Source: Burkholderiaceae bacterium (GTDB lineage: Bacteria > Pseudomonadota > Gammaproteobacteria > Burkholderiales > Burkholderiaceae_E). Taken from it: a DNA stretch of 64,000 nucleotides. Shown piece after piece: positions 13,547-22,126 of this stretch. Under the pieces are notes generated by a model, which was given only the letters and a program-made list of their open reading frames with translations, ran no database searches and was not told the DNA's origin. The first letter of the stretch is position 1. Every line of letters begins with the position of its first letter. The stretch lies in assembly GCA_021463505.1 (NCBI GenBank), contig JAJTYR010000007.1, positions 1-64,000 on the forward strand. Direction: 5' to 3'. Made by a program: the position numbers and the translations under genes.

Positions 13547-14651
13547 TCAGACTCCCTGTTTGAGACTGGCGACGATGAACTCGTCGAGGTCGCCGTCGAG
13601 CACCGAACGGGTGTTGCTGATCTCCACGCTGGTGCGCAGGTCCTTGATGCGCGACTGGTCGAGCACGTACGAGCGGATCTGGTGGCCCCAGCCGATGTCG
13701 GTCTTGCCGGCCTCGACCTTGTCCTGCTCGGCCTGGCGCTTGCGCAGCTCGAGCTCGTGCAGGCGCGCACGCAGCATGCTCATCGCCTCGTCGCGGTTGC
13801 GGTGCTGCGAGCGGTCGTTCTGGCACTGCACGACGATGCCGGTCGGGTTGTGCGTGATGCGTACCGCCGATTCGGTCTTGTTCACGTGCTGGCCGCCGGC
13901 GCCCGACGCCCGGTAGACGTCGATGCGCAGGTCGGCGGGGTTGATGTCGACTTCGATCGAGTCGTCGACCTTCGGGTAGACGAAGACCGACGCGAACGAA
14001 GTGTGGCGCCCGCCGCTGGAGTCGAACGGCGACTTGCGCACCAGCCGGTGGATGCCGGTTTCGGTGCGCAGGTGGCCGTACGCGTATTCGCCGTCGATGC
14101 GCAACGTCGCGCCCTTGATCCCGGCGACGTCGCCCGGCGACTCCTCCAGGATCTCGGTGGCGAAGCCCTTGCGCTCGCAGTAGCGCAGGTACTGGCGCAG
14201 CAGCATCGCGGCCCAGTCCTGTGCCTCGGTGCCGCCGGCGCCGGCCTGGATCTCGAGGAAGCAGGCGTTGGGATCGGCGGGATTGGAGAACATGCGCCGG
14301 AATTCGAGACCGGCCACCCGCGCCTCGATCGCCTGCGCGTCGCCTTCCACGGCGACCAGCGTGTCGTCGTCGTTCTCGGCCGAGGCCATCGCGAACAGCT
14401 CGGCGACGTCGGCGAGTCCGGTGTCGATCGTCTCGATGCGCTCGACCACGCCTTCGAGCGCCTTCTTCTCGCGGCCGAGCTCCTGCGCGTGCTTCGCGTC
14501 GTTCCAGACGCCGGGAGTCTCGAGCTCCCGGACGATCACTTCGAGACGCAGCTTCTTCGTGTCGTAGTCAAAGATACCCCCGGAGTTCGTCGACGCGCCG
14601 GCGAAGGTCGTCGATCAGCGATTCGAGTTGGTTCAGGCGCTCGGCTTCCAT
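13547..14651 (-). CDS. prfB: Peptide chain release factor 2, with programmed +1 frameshift
   Basis: RF2 recognises UGA and UAA stops and triggers peptide release. The gene starts at ATG 14651, and the first 26 codons run to CTT TGA (14573-14568). There the ribosome must slip +1 and continue GAC TAC GAC. The context GGGGGTATCTTTGAC is the classical autoregulatory site, with a purine-rich element upstream of the slip. The full protein is 367 residues. It has the SPF stop-codon tripeptide ([11 protein letters not shown], about 218) and the GGQ release loop ([13 protein letters not shown], about 260). It lies between recJ and lysS as in E. coli. Confidence 0.97.
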
Positions 14652-14739
14652 GGGGACGATGATCCTTCGCTCAAACCGGGCATTATACGGGCGGCGTCGT
14701 GGTGCGGGCCCCCTGGCATCGCACCGCGGACACTGCGCA

Positions 14740-16491
14740 TCAGGGTGCGGCTGCCGCTGCGGGCAGTGGCTCGACCGCCTCGACCGCCTCGACCAAGAGG
14801 CGCACGCTGGCCAGCCCCTGGTACTCGTCGCGCGTCAACCGGTAGGCGAGGCGCGCGGGCGAGGGCAGTGGATCCACGCGGCCGAAAGCGATCGCCTCCA
14901 GCGGAGGTGCCAGCCCGGTGCGCAACTGCACCCGCAGGTGGCGCCCGGCGACGATGGACTGGCGCGCAACCGTGAATTCGCCGCAGAACAGCGGCGGCGC
15001 GAAACCCTGTCCCCAGACCGCGGCGTCCATGGCGTCGACCAGCGGCAGGTCGATCTCGTCGTCGGACAGCGGGCCGTCGGTGGCCAGTGAGGTCGAGAAA
15101 CAGGACGGATCCGCGAACTGGCCGACGGCCTGTTCGAGCAGTGCGGCGAATTCGTCGAGCCGCTCGGCATGCAGCGTCAGTCCGGCGGCCATTGCGTGGC
15201 CGCCGAAGCGCAGCAGCAGGCCGGGCGCGAGCTTGTCCACCCGATCGAGCACGTCGCGCAGGTGTATGCCGGCAATCGAACGCCCCGAGCCACGCAGCAG
15301 CGACGGATCGGATACGGACGCCGCCAGAGCGAATGCGGGGCGGTTCACGCGGTCCTTCACGCGGTTGGCGACCAGGCCAATGACTCCTTCGTGCCAGCCT
15401 TCGCGATGCAGCACGACCGACATTCGGCCGGCACCGGGTTCGGGCAGGGCGTCGAGTGCCGCGAGCGCCTGTTCGCGCATCACTGTTTCGATGCTGCGGC
15501 GCTCGCGGTTCATCGCATCGAGCACCCGGGCCAGTTCGTCGGCGCGCGTGGCGTCGTCGGTGAGCAGGCATTCGATACCCGTCGAGATGTCGGCGAGCCG
15601 GCCGGCGGCATTTACCCGTGGGCCCACGGCGAAGCCGAGGTCGGTGCTGCACGTGCGGCGTTCGTCGCGGCCTGCCATCCGCAGCAATGCGCGCACCCCG
15701 GCGCAGGCGGCGCCCGCGCGGATGCGGTGCAGGCCGGCGGCGACCAGCAGCCGGTTGTTGGCGTCGAGCCGGACCAGATCGGCGACCGTGCCCAGCGCCA
15801 CCAGGTCGAGCAGTTGCTGCAGCGGCGCCTGCGCAGCGGCGCAGTGCGGATCGCGGCGGCGCCACTCGGCGCGCAGCGCGAGCAGCAGGTAGAACATCAC
15901 GCCGACGCCGGCCAGGTGCTTGCTGGGAAACGCACAGTCCGGCTGGTTGGGGTCGACGATCGCTGCGGCCGCGGGCAGCGTCGCGGCCGGCAGGTGATGA
16001 TCGGTGACGATGACGCGCATGCCGGCGGCATGGGCCGCCGCGACGCCATCGTGGCTGGCGATGCCGGCATCCACCGTGAGCAGCCAGTGCGGGCGGCCGA
16101 GGCGCGGGTGGCGTGCCGCGAGCGCGACCACGGGCGGCGTGAGCCCGTAGCCGTGCTCGAAGCGGTTCGGCACGATGAAGTCGACCTGACCGGGCGCGGC
16201 GCCGAGCGCGCGCAGGCCGCGAATCGCCACCGCGCAGGCCGTCGCGCCGTCGCAGTCGAAGTCGGCGACCACGCAGATGCGCTCGCCGCGCGCGATCGCC
16301 TCGACCAGCAGGCGTGCTGCGGTGCTCAGGCCCTTCATCGAGTCGGGAGCAGCCAGGCGCGCGAGATCGCGCGACAGCGCATTCGCGTCCTCGACGCCGC
16401 GGGCCGCGAGCAGCCGCGCCATCACCGGGTGCACGCCTGCGGCCAGCAGCCGTGCGCGCGCCGCCGCCGGCACCTCGCGAACGGTGATCAC
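14740..16491 (-). CDS. recJ: Single-stranded-DNA-specific exonuclease RecJ
   Basis: This 583-residue 5'-3' exonuclease acts in recombination, mismatch and base excision repair. It is a DHH-superfamily phosphoesterase: VADFDCDGATA (about 85-95, usually DYDADGAT), the Asp block VDAGI (about 150) and the eponymous TDHH (about 173). The DHHA1 domain follows, with GSGRSIAGIHLRDVLD and FGGHAMAAGL (about 420-450). The start is GTG 16491, overlapping the upstream stop as GTGA; a longer open frame upstream is only a shadow of the neighbouring gene. The length matches E. coli RecJ (577). Confidence 0.94.
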   Translation of the reverse strand: MITVREVPAAARARLLAAGVHPVMARLLAARGVEDANALSRDLARLAAPDSMKGLSTAARLLVEAIARGERICVVADFDCDGATACAVAIRGLRALGAAPGQVDFIVPNRFEHGYGLTPPVVALAARHPRLGRPHWLLTVDAGIASHDGVAAAHAAGMRVIVTDHHLPAATLPAAAAIVDPNQPDCAFPSKHLAGVGVMFYLLLALRAEWRRRDPHCAAAQAPLQQLLDLVALGTVADLVRLDANNRLLVAAGLHRIRAGAACAGVRALLRMAGRDERRTCSTDLGFAVGPRVNAAGRLADISTGIECLLTDDATRADELARVLDAMNRERRSIETVMREQALAALDALPEPGAGRMSVVLHREGWHEGVIGLVANRVKDRVNRPAFALAASVSDPSLLRGSGRSIAGIHLRDVLDRVDKLAPGLLLRFGGHAMAAGLTLHAERLDEFAALLEQAVGQFADPSCFSTSLATDGPLSDDEIDLPLVDAMDAAVWGQGFAPPLFCGEFTVARQSIVAGRHLRVQLRTGLAPPLEAIAFGRVDPLPSPARLAYRLTRDEYQGLASVRLLVEAVEAVEPLPAAAAAP

Positions 16492-17600
16492 CCGTCCGCC
16501 TCCAGCAGCGTCGCCAGCGCGAGGTGGCGCCACGGTTTCCAGCGATCGGTGGGCAGGCCGAGCAGTTCGATCGTGCCGCGCTCGCCGGTGAATACCAGCC
16601 GCATCGCGCCGGCGGCCCACCGGGGCCCCGTCGCCATCAGCATCTCGAACCAGCGCGCGAAGACGTGCCAGGCCTGCATCCAGCCCTGGGTGTCGCCTTC
16701 GTCGACCGGGTGACGCCAGAAGTCGGGTGCGAGCAGCAGCGCGCCGGCACCTGCGAGCGCATCGCCGCCAAACCACTGCGCGAGATCGGCGCCGGCGTCC
16801 GCTGCGGGCCGATGCAACGCGACGCCTGCGCGCCGGGCCAGTCCTGCGAGCGCCTCGTCGGTCGTGAGCACGCGCTCGAAAGGGCGCGCGGCCGGGCGGC
16901 CTGCGCGGCCTTCGAGCCACAGTCCGTTCACCACGAGTTGCCCGGCAGCCTCGCGCGCAAGGTTCAGCGGATGCTCGAACCAGATCATCTGCACCAGGTT
17001 CGCAAGCTGGCGCCAGCGCCGCGCCGCCGCGCCGCTCGGCAGATAGGCGTCGACGTTGCGGCCGGCGGCCATGCGGGCACTGCGCGCCAGCAGTTGCGCC
17101 AGCCCCGCCAGGTCGGCCGATGGGCGCTGCGTGTCGGCAGCTTCGAGCCGCCACGCGGCGGGATCGAGCACGCGCAGGCGCAGTCCCTCGTCGGCGAGCA
17201 CGGCGTTGGCGCTGTCGGCCAGTTCCACGGCCTCGCCGTGGCCGAGACCGAGGCGCTCGGGCGGCGCGAGCACGAGATGATCCAGAGCGAGATGCAGGTG
17301 GACCGGGCGCACCAGGAGTTCGGGCGTGGACGCGGGTGCGCGGTCTGCGGCGGGCAGCGCGCACGCGGCGACCGTGCCGTCGATGGCGAAGCATTCGCGC
17401 AGCCAGGCTTCGTGCGGAAGCTCGTCGGGCACCAGTGCGGCCTGTCGGCTGCGCCGGACGATGCGTGCGCGCCGGATCGTGCGGGCGAGCAGGCCATCGG
17501 CGCTCGGTGTCGGCGGGCAGGCCGCGCGCCGGGGTTCGTCATGCGGCGTGGCCGGGCGCGGTCGGGCGAGTGCTCCGGCGCACAGGATCGTGATGGTCAC
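16488..17600 (-). CDS. RpfE-like conserved protein of unknown function
   Basis: This 370-residue soluble protein has no signal peptide or membrane segment. It matches my memory of the family annotated as RpfE-type regulatory protein or phosphoglycerate-mutase-like, found next to recJ in betaproteobacteria and xanthomonads. Conserved-looking patches are VHLHLALDHLVL (about 100-111), the central NVDAYLPSGAAARRWRQLANLVQM (within 180-205) and a Trp-rich C-terminal third. The start is a GTG at 17600; a later start is possible because the first 40 residues are Pro/Arg-rich. It is translationally coupled to recJ and divergent from lolC/E by 34 bases. Its real activity is unknown. Confidence 0.6.
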   Translation of the reverse strand: MTITILCAGALARPRPATPHDEPRRAACPPTPSADGLLARTIRRARIVRRSRQAALVPDELPHEAWLRECFAIDGTVAACALPAADRAPASTPELLVRPVHLHLALDHLVLAPPERLGLGHGEAVELADSANAVLADEGLRLRVLDPAAWRLEAADTQRPSADLAGLAQLLARSARMAAGRNVDAYLPSGAAARRWRQLANLVQMIWFEHPLNLAREAAGQLVVNGLWLEGRAGRPAARPFERVLTTDEALAGLARRAGVALHRPAADAGADLAQWFGGDALAGAGALLLAPDFWRHPVDEGDTQGWMQAWHVFARWFEMLMATGPRWAAGAMRLVFTGERGTIELLGLPTDRWKPWRHLALATLLEADG

Positions 17601-17634
17601 TGCGGCATTCTATGGCAAACTGCCGCGGTCCCAG

Positions 17635-18891
17635 ATGCCATTGCCCTACGAACTCTTCATCGGCCTTCGCTACACGCGCACCAGCAGACGCGCGGGTCGG
17701 CGCAACGGCTTCATCTCGTTCATTTCGGCGCTGTCGGTCGCCGGCATCGCACTCGGCGTGGCCGCGCTGATCACCGTGCTCTCGGTGATGAACGGCTTCC
17801 AGAAGGAAGTGCGCGACCGGATGCTGTCGGTGCTCGCGCACATCGAGGTGCTGGCGGGACGCGCGCCGATGACCGACTGGCAGTCGGTGCTGGACCAGGC
17901 GCGGCGCAATCCGGCGATCGTCGGCGGTGCCCCGTACGTGGCGGGGCAGGCGATGCTGACTCATGAGGGCAGTGTGCGCGGCGTGCTGGTGCGCGGCATC
18001 GATCCGGCCCTCGAGCCGCAGGTCGCCGATTTCGCGCGGCACATGCTGCGTGGCAACCTGGCCGACCTGCGCCCCGGCGGATTCGGCGTGGCGATCGGCA
18101 GCGAACTGGCCGACCAGTTGCTGCTCGACGTGGGCTCGAAGCTCACGCTGATCGCCCCGCAGGGCACGGCCACGCCCGCCGGACTGGTGCCGCGGCTGCG
18201 CCAGCTCACGGTCGTGGCGGTATTCAGGGCGGGGCACTACGAATACGACTCGAGCCTGCTGCTGATGAACATCGAGGACGCGGCGAAGCTGTTCCGCGTC
18301 GAGGGCGTGAGCGGCCTGAGGCTGAAGACGCGCGACATGCTCGCCGCGCCGGCGATCGCCAGCGCGCTGGCGCGCACGCTGAGCGGCGACCTGATGATCC
18401 GCGACTGGTCGGCCGAGAACCGCAACTGGTTCGCGGCCGTGCAGATCGAGAAGCGGATGATGTTCATCATTCTCACGCTGATCATGGCGGTGGCGGCATT
18501 CAACCTGGTCTCCATGCTGGTGATGACGGTCACCGACAAGCAGTCCGACATCGCGATCCTGCGCACCCTCGGCGCCACGCCGGCGAGCATCATGCGCATC
18601 TTCGTCGTGCAGGGCGCGTCGGTGGGGCTGCTCGGCACGTTGCTCGGCGTGGTGCTGGGCGTGCTGCTGGCGCTGAACATCGGTTCGGCCACCGCCTGGG
18701 TCGAATCGGTGTTCGGCCTGCAGGTGCTGCCCAAGGGCATCTACTTCATCAACTATCTGCCCAGCGACCTGCGCTGGCCCGACGTGGCGGTGATCGGCGC
18801 CACCGCGTGCGCGCTCGCGCTGGGGTCGACGCTGTACCCGAGCTGGCGCGCCTCGCGCGTGCGCCCGGCCGAAGCGTTGCGCTACGAATGA
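17635..18891 (+). CDS. lolC: Lipoprotein-releasing ABC transporter permease (LolC/LolE)
   Basis: This 418-residue inner-membrane permease extracts mature lipoproteins from the inner membrane and hands them to LolA. It shows one N-terminal helix (about 25-50, [22 protein letters not shown]), a large periplasmic domain (about 50-265) and three C-terminal FtsX-type helices (about 270-410), ending in the typical [15 protein letters not shown]. Start ATG 17635 gives the family N-terminus [15 protein letters not shown]. Only one permease is found next to lolD, as in many betaproteobacteria, so it may act as a LolF-like homodimer. Confidence 0.93.
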   Translation: MPLPYELFIGLRYTRTSRRAGRRNGFISFISALSVAGIALGVAALITVLSVMNGFQKEVRDRMLSVLAHIEVLAGRAPMTDWQSVLDQARRNPAIVGGAPYVAGQAMLTHEGSVRGVLVRGIDPALEPQVADFARHMLRGNLADLRPGGFGVAIGSELADQLLLDVGSKLTLIAPQGTATPAGLVPRLRQLTVVAVFRAGHYEYDSSLLLMNIEDAAKLFRVEGVSGLRLKTRDMLAAPAIASALARTLSGDLMIRDWSAENRNWFAAVQIEKRMMFIILTLIMAVAAFNLVSMLVMTVTDKQSDIAILRTLGATPASIMRIFVVQGASVGLLGTLLGVVLGVLLALNIGSATAWVESVFGLQVLPKGIYFINYLPSDLRWPDVAVIGATACALALGSTLYPSWRASRVRPAEALRYE

Positions 18892-19646
18892 GCGGCGAAG
18901 CGCAGCACGGCACCGCGCCGCAGGCGATGGCCGCGGACGCGGCAAGCGGCGTCGTGATCGGCGCCCGTGGCCTGCGCAAGGTCTACGGCAGCGGAGCGCT
19001 GGCGGTGCCGGTGCTGCACGGCGTGGACCTCGACGTCGGCGCCGGCGAACGCGTCGCGATCATGGGCGCGTCCGGGTCGGGCAAGAGCACGCTGCTGCAC
19101 CTGCTCGGTGGCCTGGACGAGCCCACCGCGGGCGAGGTGCTCTGGCAGGCGCAGCCGGTCGCCGGGCTCTCGCAGGCCCGACTGGGCGCGCGACGCAACC
19201 GGCTGCTCGGTTTCGTCTACCAGTTTCACCACCTGCTGCCGGAATTCAGCGCGCTCGACAACGTCGCGATGCCGCTGCGCATCCGGCGCGTCGGCGCCGC
19301 GGCGGCGCGCCGCCAGGCGGCGGTGATCCTCGGGCGCGTCGGACTCGCGACGCGACTCGATCATTCGCCCGGACAACTTTCGGGCGGCGAGCGTCAGCGG
19401 GTGGCGCTGGCACGCGCGCTGGTCACCGAGCCGCGCTGCGTGCTCGCGGACGAACCGACCGGCAATCTCGACAGTGCGACCGCCGCGCAGGTCTGTGCGC
19501 TGATGGACGCGCTGTCGCGCGAGTTGGGCGTCGCGTTCGTGATCGTCACGCACGACCGTGACCTGGCGGCGCGCGCCGACCGGGTGCTGCAGTTGCGCGA
19601 TGGGCGCATTCTGGCGGACGATCGTCGGGTTCCTCGCGCGCCCTGA
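18888..19646 (+). CDS. lolD: Lipoprotein-releasing ABC transporter ATPase
   Basis: This 252-residue ATPase drives the LolC/E permease. It has Walker [10 protein letters not shown] (about 65-73), a Q-loop YQFHHLLPE (about 110), the signature [15 protein letters not shown] (about 165), Walker [12 protein letters not shown] (about 185) and an H-loop VTHD. Start ATG 18888 overlaps the permease stop in ATGA. The N-terminal 20 residues are a little longer than in E. coli LolD. Confidence 0.95.
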   Translation: MSGEAQHGTAPQAMAADAASGVVIGARGLRKVYGSGALAVPVLHGVDLDVGAGERVAIMGASGSGKSTLLHLLGGLDEPTAGEVLWQAQPVAGLSQARLGARRNRLLGFVYQFHHLLPEFSALDNVAMPLRIRRVGAAAARRQAAVILGRVGLATRLDHSPGQLSGGERQRVALARALVTEPRCVLADEPTGNLDSATAAQVCALMDALSRELGVAFVIVTHDRDLAARADRVLQLRDGRILADDRRVPRAP

Positions 19647-19674
19647 CGGCGCGCATCCGTGACCGGTGACGGCG

Positions 19675-21183
19675 ATGGCGGCGTTCGACGACTACGAGGA
19701 CTACGACGCACTGGGACTTGCGGCGCTGGTGCGCGCCGGCGCGGTGCAGCCGATCGAGCTGGTCGAGGCGGCGATCACGCGCATCGATGCGCGCAATCCG
19801 GCGCTGAACGCCGTGATTCTGCCGCTGTACGAGCAGGCGCGGGCGGCCGCGGCTGGCCCGCTGCCCGACGGCCCGCTGCGCGGGGTGCCGATCCTGCTCA
19901 AGGATCTGCTGGCCACGGTGCAGGGCGTGCCCACCGGCTACGGCAACCGGATGTTGCGGCGGATTCCGGCCGAGCGCGACAGCGAACTGGTGCGCCGGCT
20001 GCGCGCAGCCGGCCTGGTGCTGCTGGGCAAGACGAATACGCCCGAGTTCGGGCTGACGCCGTATACCGAACCCGAGGCGTTCGGCCCGGCGCGCAATCCC
20101 TGGGATCCGTCGCGCACGCCGGGCGGGTCGAGCGGGGGCTCGGCCGCCGCCGTGGCGGCCGGCATGGTGCCGGTGGCCAGTGGCGGCGACGGTGGCGGGT
20201 CGATCCGCATTCCGGCTTCCTGCTGCGGTCTGTTCGGTTTGAAGGTGTCGCGCGGGCGCACGCCGACCGGACCCGAGTTCGGCGAGCTGTGGCACGGCTT
20301 CGCCAATGAACATGCGCTGACGCGCTCGGTGCGCGACAGCGCGGCGCTGCTCGACGCGACCGCCGGCGAGGATGTCGGTGCGCCTTACGCAGCGCCGCGC
20401 GCGCCGTCGAGTTTCGTCGCCGAGGTGTTGCAGGAGCCGGGCCCCTTGCGCATCGCTTTCACCGCCAGGCCGCTGTTCGGCGCTGCCAGCGCCGACGTGC
20501 ATCGCGATTGCCGCGACGGCCTGGCGAACGCCGTCGCGCTGCTGGCGGAACTGGGCCACGCGCTGAGCGAGGAGGCGCCGCGCGTCGATGGCGAGGCCTG
20601 CGCGCAGGCGTTCCTCACGATCCTCGCTGCCGAGACACGGGCGACGATCGAACAGGCCGCACAACTGGCCGGTCGCAGGCCGGCACCAGCGGACTTCGAG
20701 GCGGCAACCTGGGCGCTCGGATTGCTCGGGCGCGCGACGCCGGCTTCCGGGTACGCGAGCGCGGCGCTGTACCTGCAGAACGTGGCGCGTGGTGTCGGCG
20801 CGTTCTTCCAGCGCTACGATGTGCTGCTCACACCCACCTTGTCGCAACCGCCGATCGCGCTCGGCGCGTTGCAGCCGGGCGCGTCCGAGCGCGCGGCGAT
20901 GCGCATCGTCAACGCACTGGGTGCCGGCTGGCTGTTGCGGCACACCGGCGTCGTGCGCGCGCTCGCGCTGAAAACGTTCGCCTGGATGCCGTACACCGCG
21001 CTGTTCAACGTGACCGGACAGCCGGCGATGTCCGTGCCGCTGCACTGGAATGCGACGGGCCTGCCGATCGGCATGCACTTCGTCGGGCGTTTCGGCGACG
21101 AGGCGACCCTGCTGCGGCTCGCCGGCCAGCTCGAGCGTGCCCGGCCATGGGCTCGCAGGCGCCCGCCCGTGCGGGCGCGCTGA
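19675..21183 (+). CDS. Amidase signature family hydrolase
   Basis: This 502-residue amidohydrolase has the Ser-cisSer-Lys triad: Lys in PILLKDLLA (about 75), Ser in [10 protein letters not shown] (about 150) and the nucleophile Ser in the [13 protein letters not shown] block (about 175). It would hydrolyse a carboxamide; the substrate is not evident, and it is not GatA because the partners gatB and gatC are absent. An alternative GTG start at 19666 adds three residues. It ends in TGATG with tatD. Its placement between lolD and tatD looks like an insertion into an otherwise common gene order. Confidence 0.88.
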   Translation: MAAFDDYEDYDALGLAALVRAGAVQPIELVEAAITRIDARNPALNAVILPLYEQARAAAAGPLPDGPLRGVPILLKDLLATVQGVPTGYGNRMLRRIPAERDSELVRRLRAAGLVLLGKTNTPEFGLTPYTEPEAFGPARNPWDPSRTPGGSSGGSAAAVAAGMVPVASGGDGGGSIRIPASCCGLFGLKVSRGRTPTGPEFGELWHGFANEHALTRSVRDSAALLDATAGEDVGAPYAAPRAPSSFVAEVLQEPGPLRIAFTARPLFGAASADVHRDCRDGLANAVALLAELGHALSEEAPRVDGEACAQAFLTILAAETRATIEQAAQLAGRRPAPADFEAATWALGLLGRATPASGYASAALYLQNVARGVGAFFQRYDVLLTPTLSQPPIALGALQPGASERAAMRIVNALGAGWLLRHTGVVRALALKTFAWMPYTALFNVTGQPAMSVPLHWNATGLPIGMHFVGRFGDEATLLRLAGQLERARPWARRRPPVRAR

Positions 21184-22007
21184 TGCCGATGCTGATCGAC
21201 ACGCACTGCCACCTGGATGCTGCCGAGTTCGACGCCGATCGCGACGCGGTGCGTGAGCGCGCCTTTGCTGCGGGCGTGGCAGCGATCGTGGTACCCGCGG
21301 TCGAGGCGGCGAATTTCGCGGCGGTGCGCGCATTGGCTGCCGCCGATGCGCGCATCGGGTACGCGCTCGGCATCCATCCGCTCTACGTCGGGCGCGCGCT
21401 CGACGACGATCTCGTGCGGCTGCGCGCCGCGCTGGAAGCCTCGATCGACGATCCGGCGCTGCTCGCGATCGGCGAGATCGGACTCGACTTCTTCGAGCCC
21501 GGACTCGACGAGGCGCGCCAGCAACGCTTCTTTCACGCGCAACTCGAACTGGCGCGCGAGTTCGGGTTGCCGGTGCTGATGCACGTGCGCCGTGCGCAGG
21601 ACACGGTGCTGAAGCACCTGCGCGCCGTGCGTCCGCCGGCGGGCGTCGCGCACGCCTTCAACGGCAGCGTGCAGCAGGCCATGCAGTTTCTCGGTCTGGG
21701 CATGGCGCTCGGCTTCGGCGGCGCGATGACTTTCGAGCGGGCACTGCAACTGCGCCGCCTGGTGCGCGAACTGCCCGCCGAGGCGCACGTGCTCGAGACC
21801 GACGCGCCGGACATCGCCCCGGCGTGGATCGCGCGTCGCCGCAACGAACCCGCACAGCTCGCGCGCATCGCGCAGGTGTTCGGTCGCCTGCGCGGCGAGC
21901 CGCCGGAGCGTGTCGCGCAGCGCACCGCCGACAACGCCCTGCGCGTGATGCCCCGCCTGGGGCGGCTGCTGGCGCCGGCATTGGCCAGGCCCGGGCGCGA
22001 GGCGTAG
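21183..22007 (+). CDS. tatD: TatD-family metal-dependent DNase
   Basis: This 274-residue TIM-barrel hydrolase of the TatD family acts as a 3'-5' exonuclease in DNA quality control. The metal-ligand blocks are DTHCHLD (6-12), GEIGLDFFE (about 96), LMHVRRA (about 135), HAFNGS (about 157) and ETDAPDI (about 205). The start ATG overlaps the amidase stop as TGATG. The paralogues YcfH and YjjV cannot be separated from TatD by inspection. Confidence 0.9.
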   Translation: MPMLIDTHCHLDAAEFDADRDAVRERAFAAGVAAIVVPAVEAANFAAVRALAAADARIGYALGIHPLYVGRALDDDLVRLRAALEASIDDPALLAIGEIGLDFFEPGLDEARQQRFFHAQLELAREFGLPVLMHVRRAQDTVLKHLRAVRPPAGVAHAFNGSVQQAMQFLGLGMALGFGGAMTFERALQLRRLVRELPAEAHVLETDAPDIAPAWIARRRNEPAQLARIAQVFGRLRGEPPERVAQRTADNALRVMPRLGRLLAPALARPGREA

Positions 22008-22126
22008 GAGGGCGCCGGACTTCGGGAAGGGGTCGCGCAACGCATGCGCCTCGTTCGTGCGCGTCGTCCGTGCGTGTCGGCCGCCCGGCGGATGCGGCGC
22101 GACGCGACGCTGCCTAGCATGCAGCG

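Noticed and set aside
14740-17394. Extended recJ frame of 884 residues
   Set aside because: The upstream 300 residues are an Arg/Ala-rich shadow of the RpfE-like gene. The GTG at 16491 restores the normal RecJ length.
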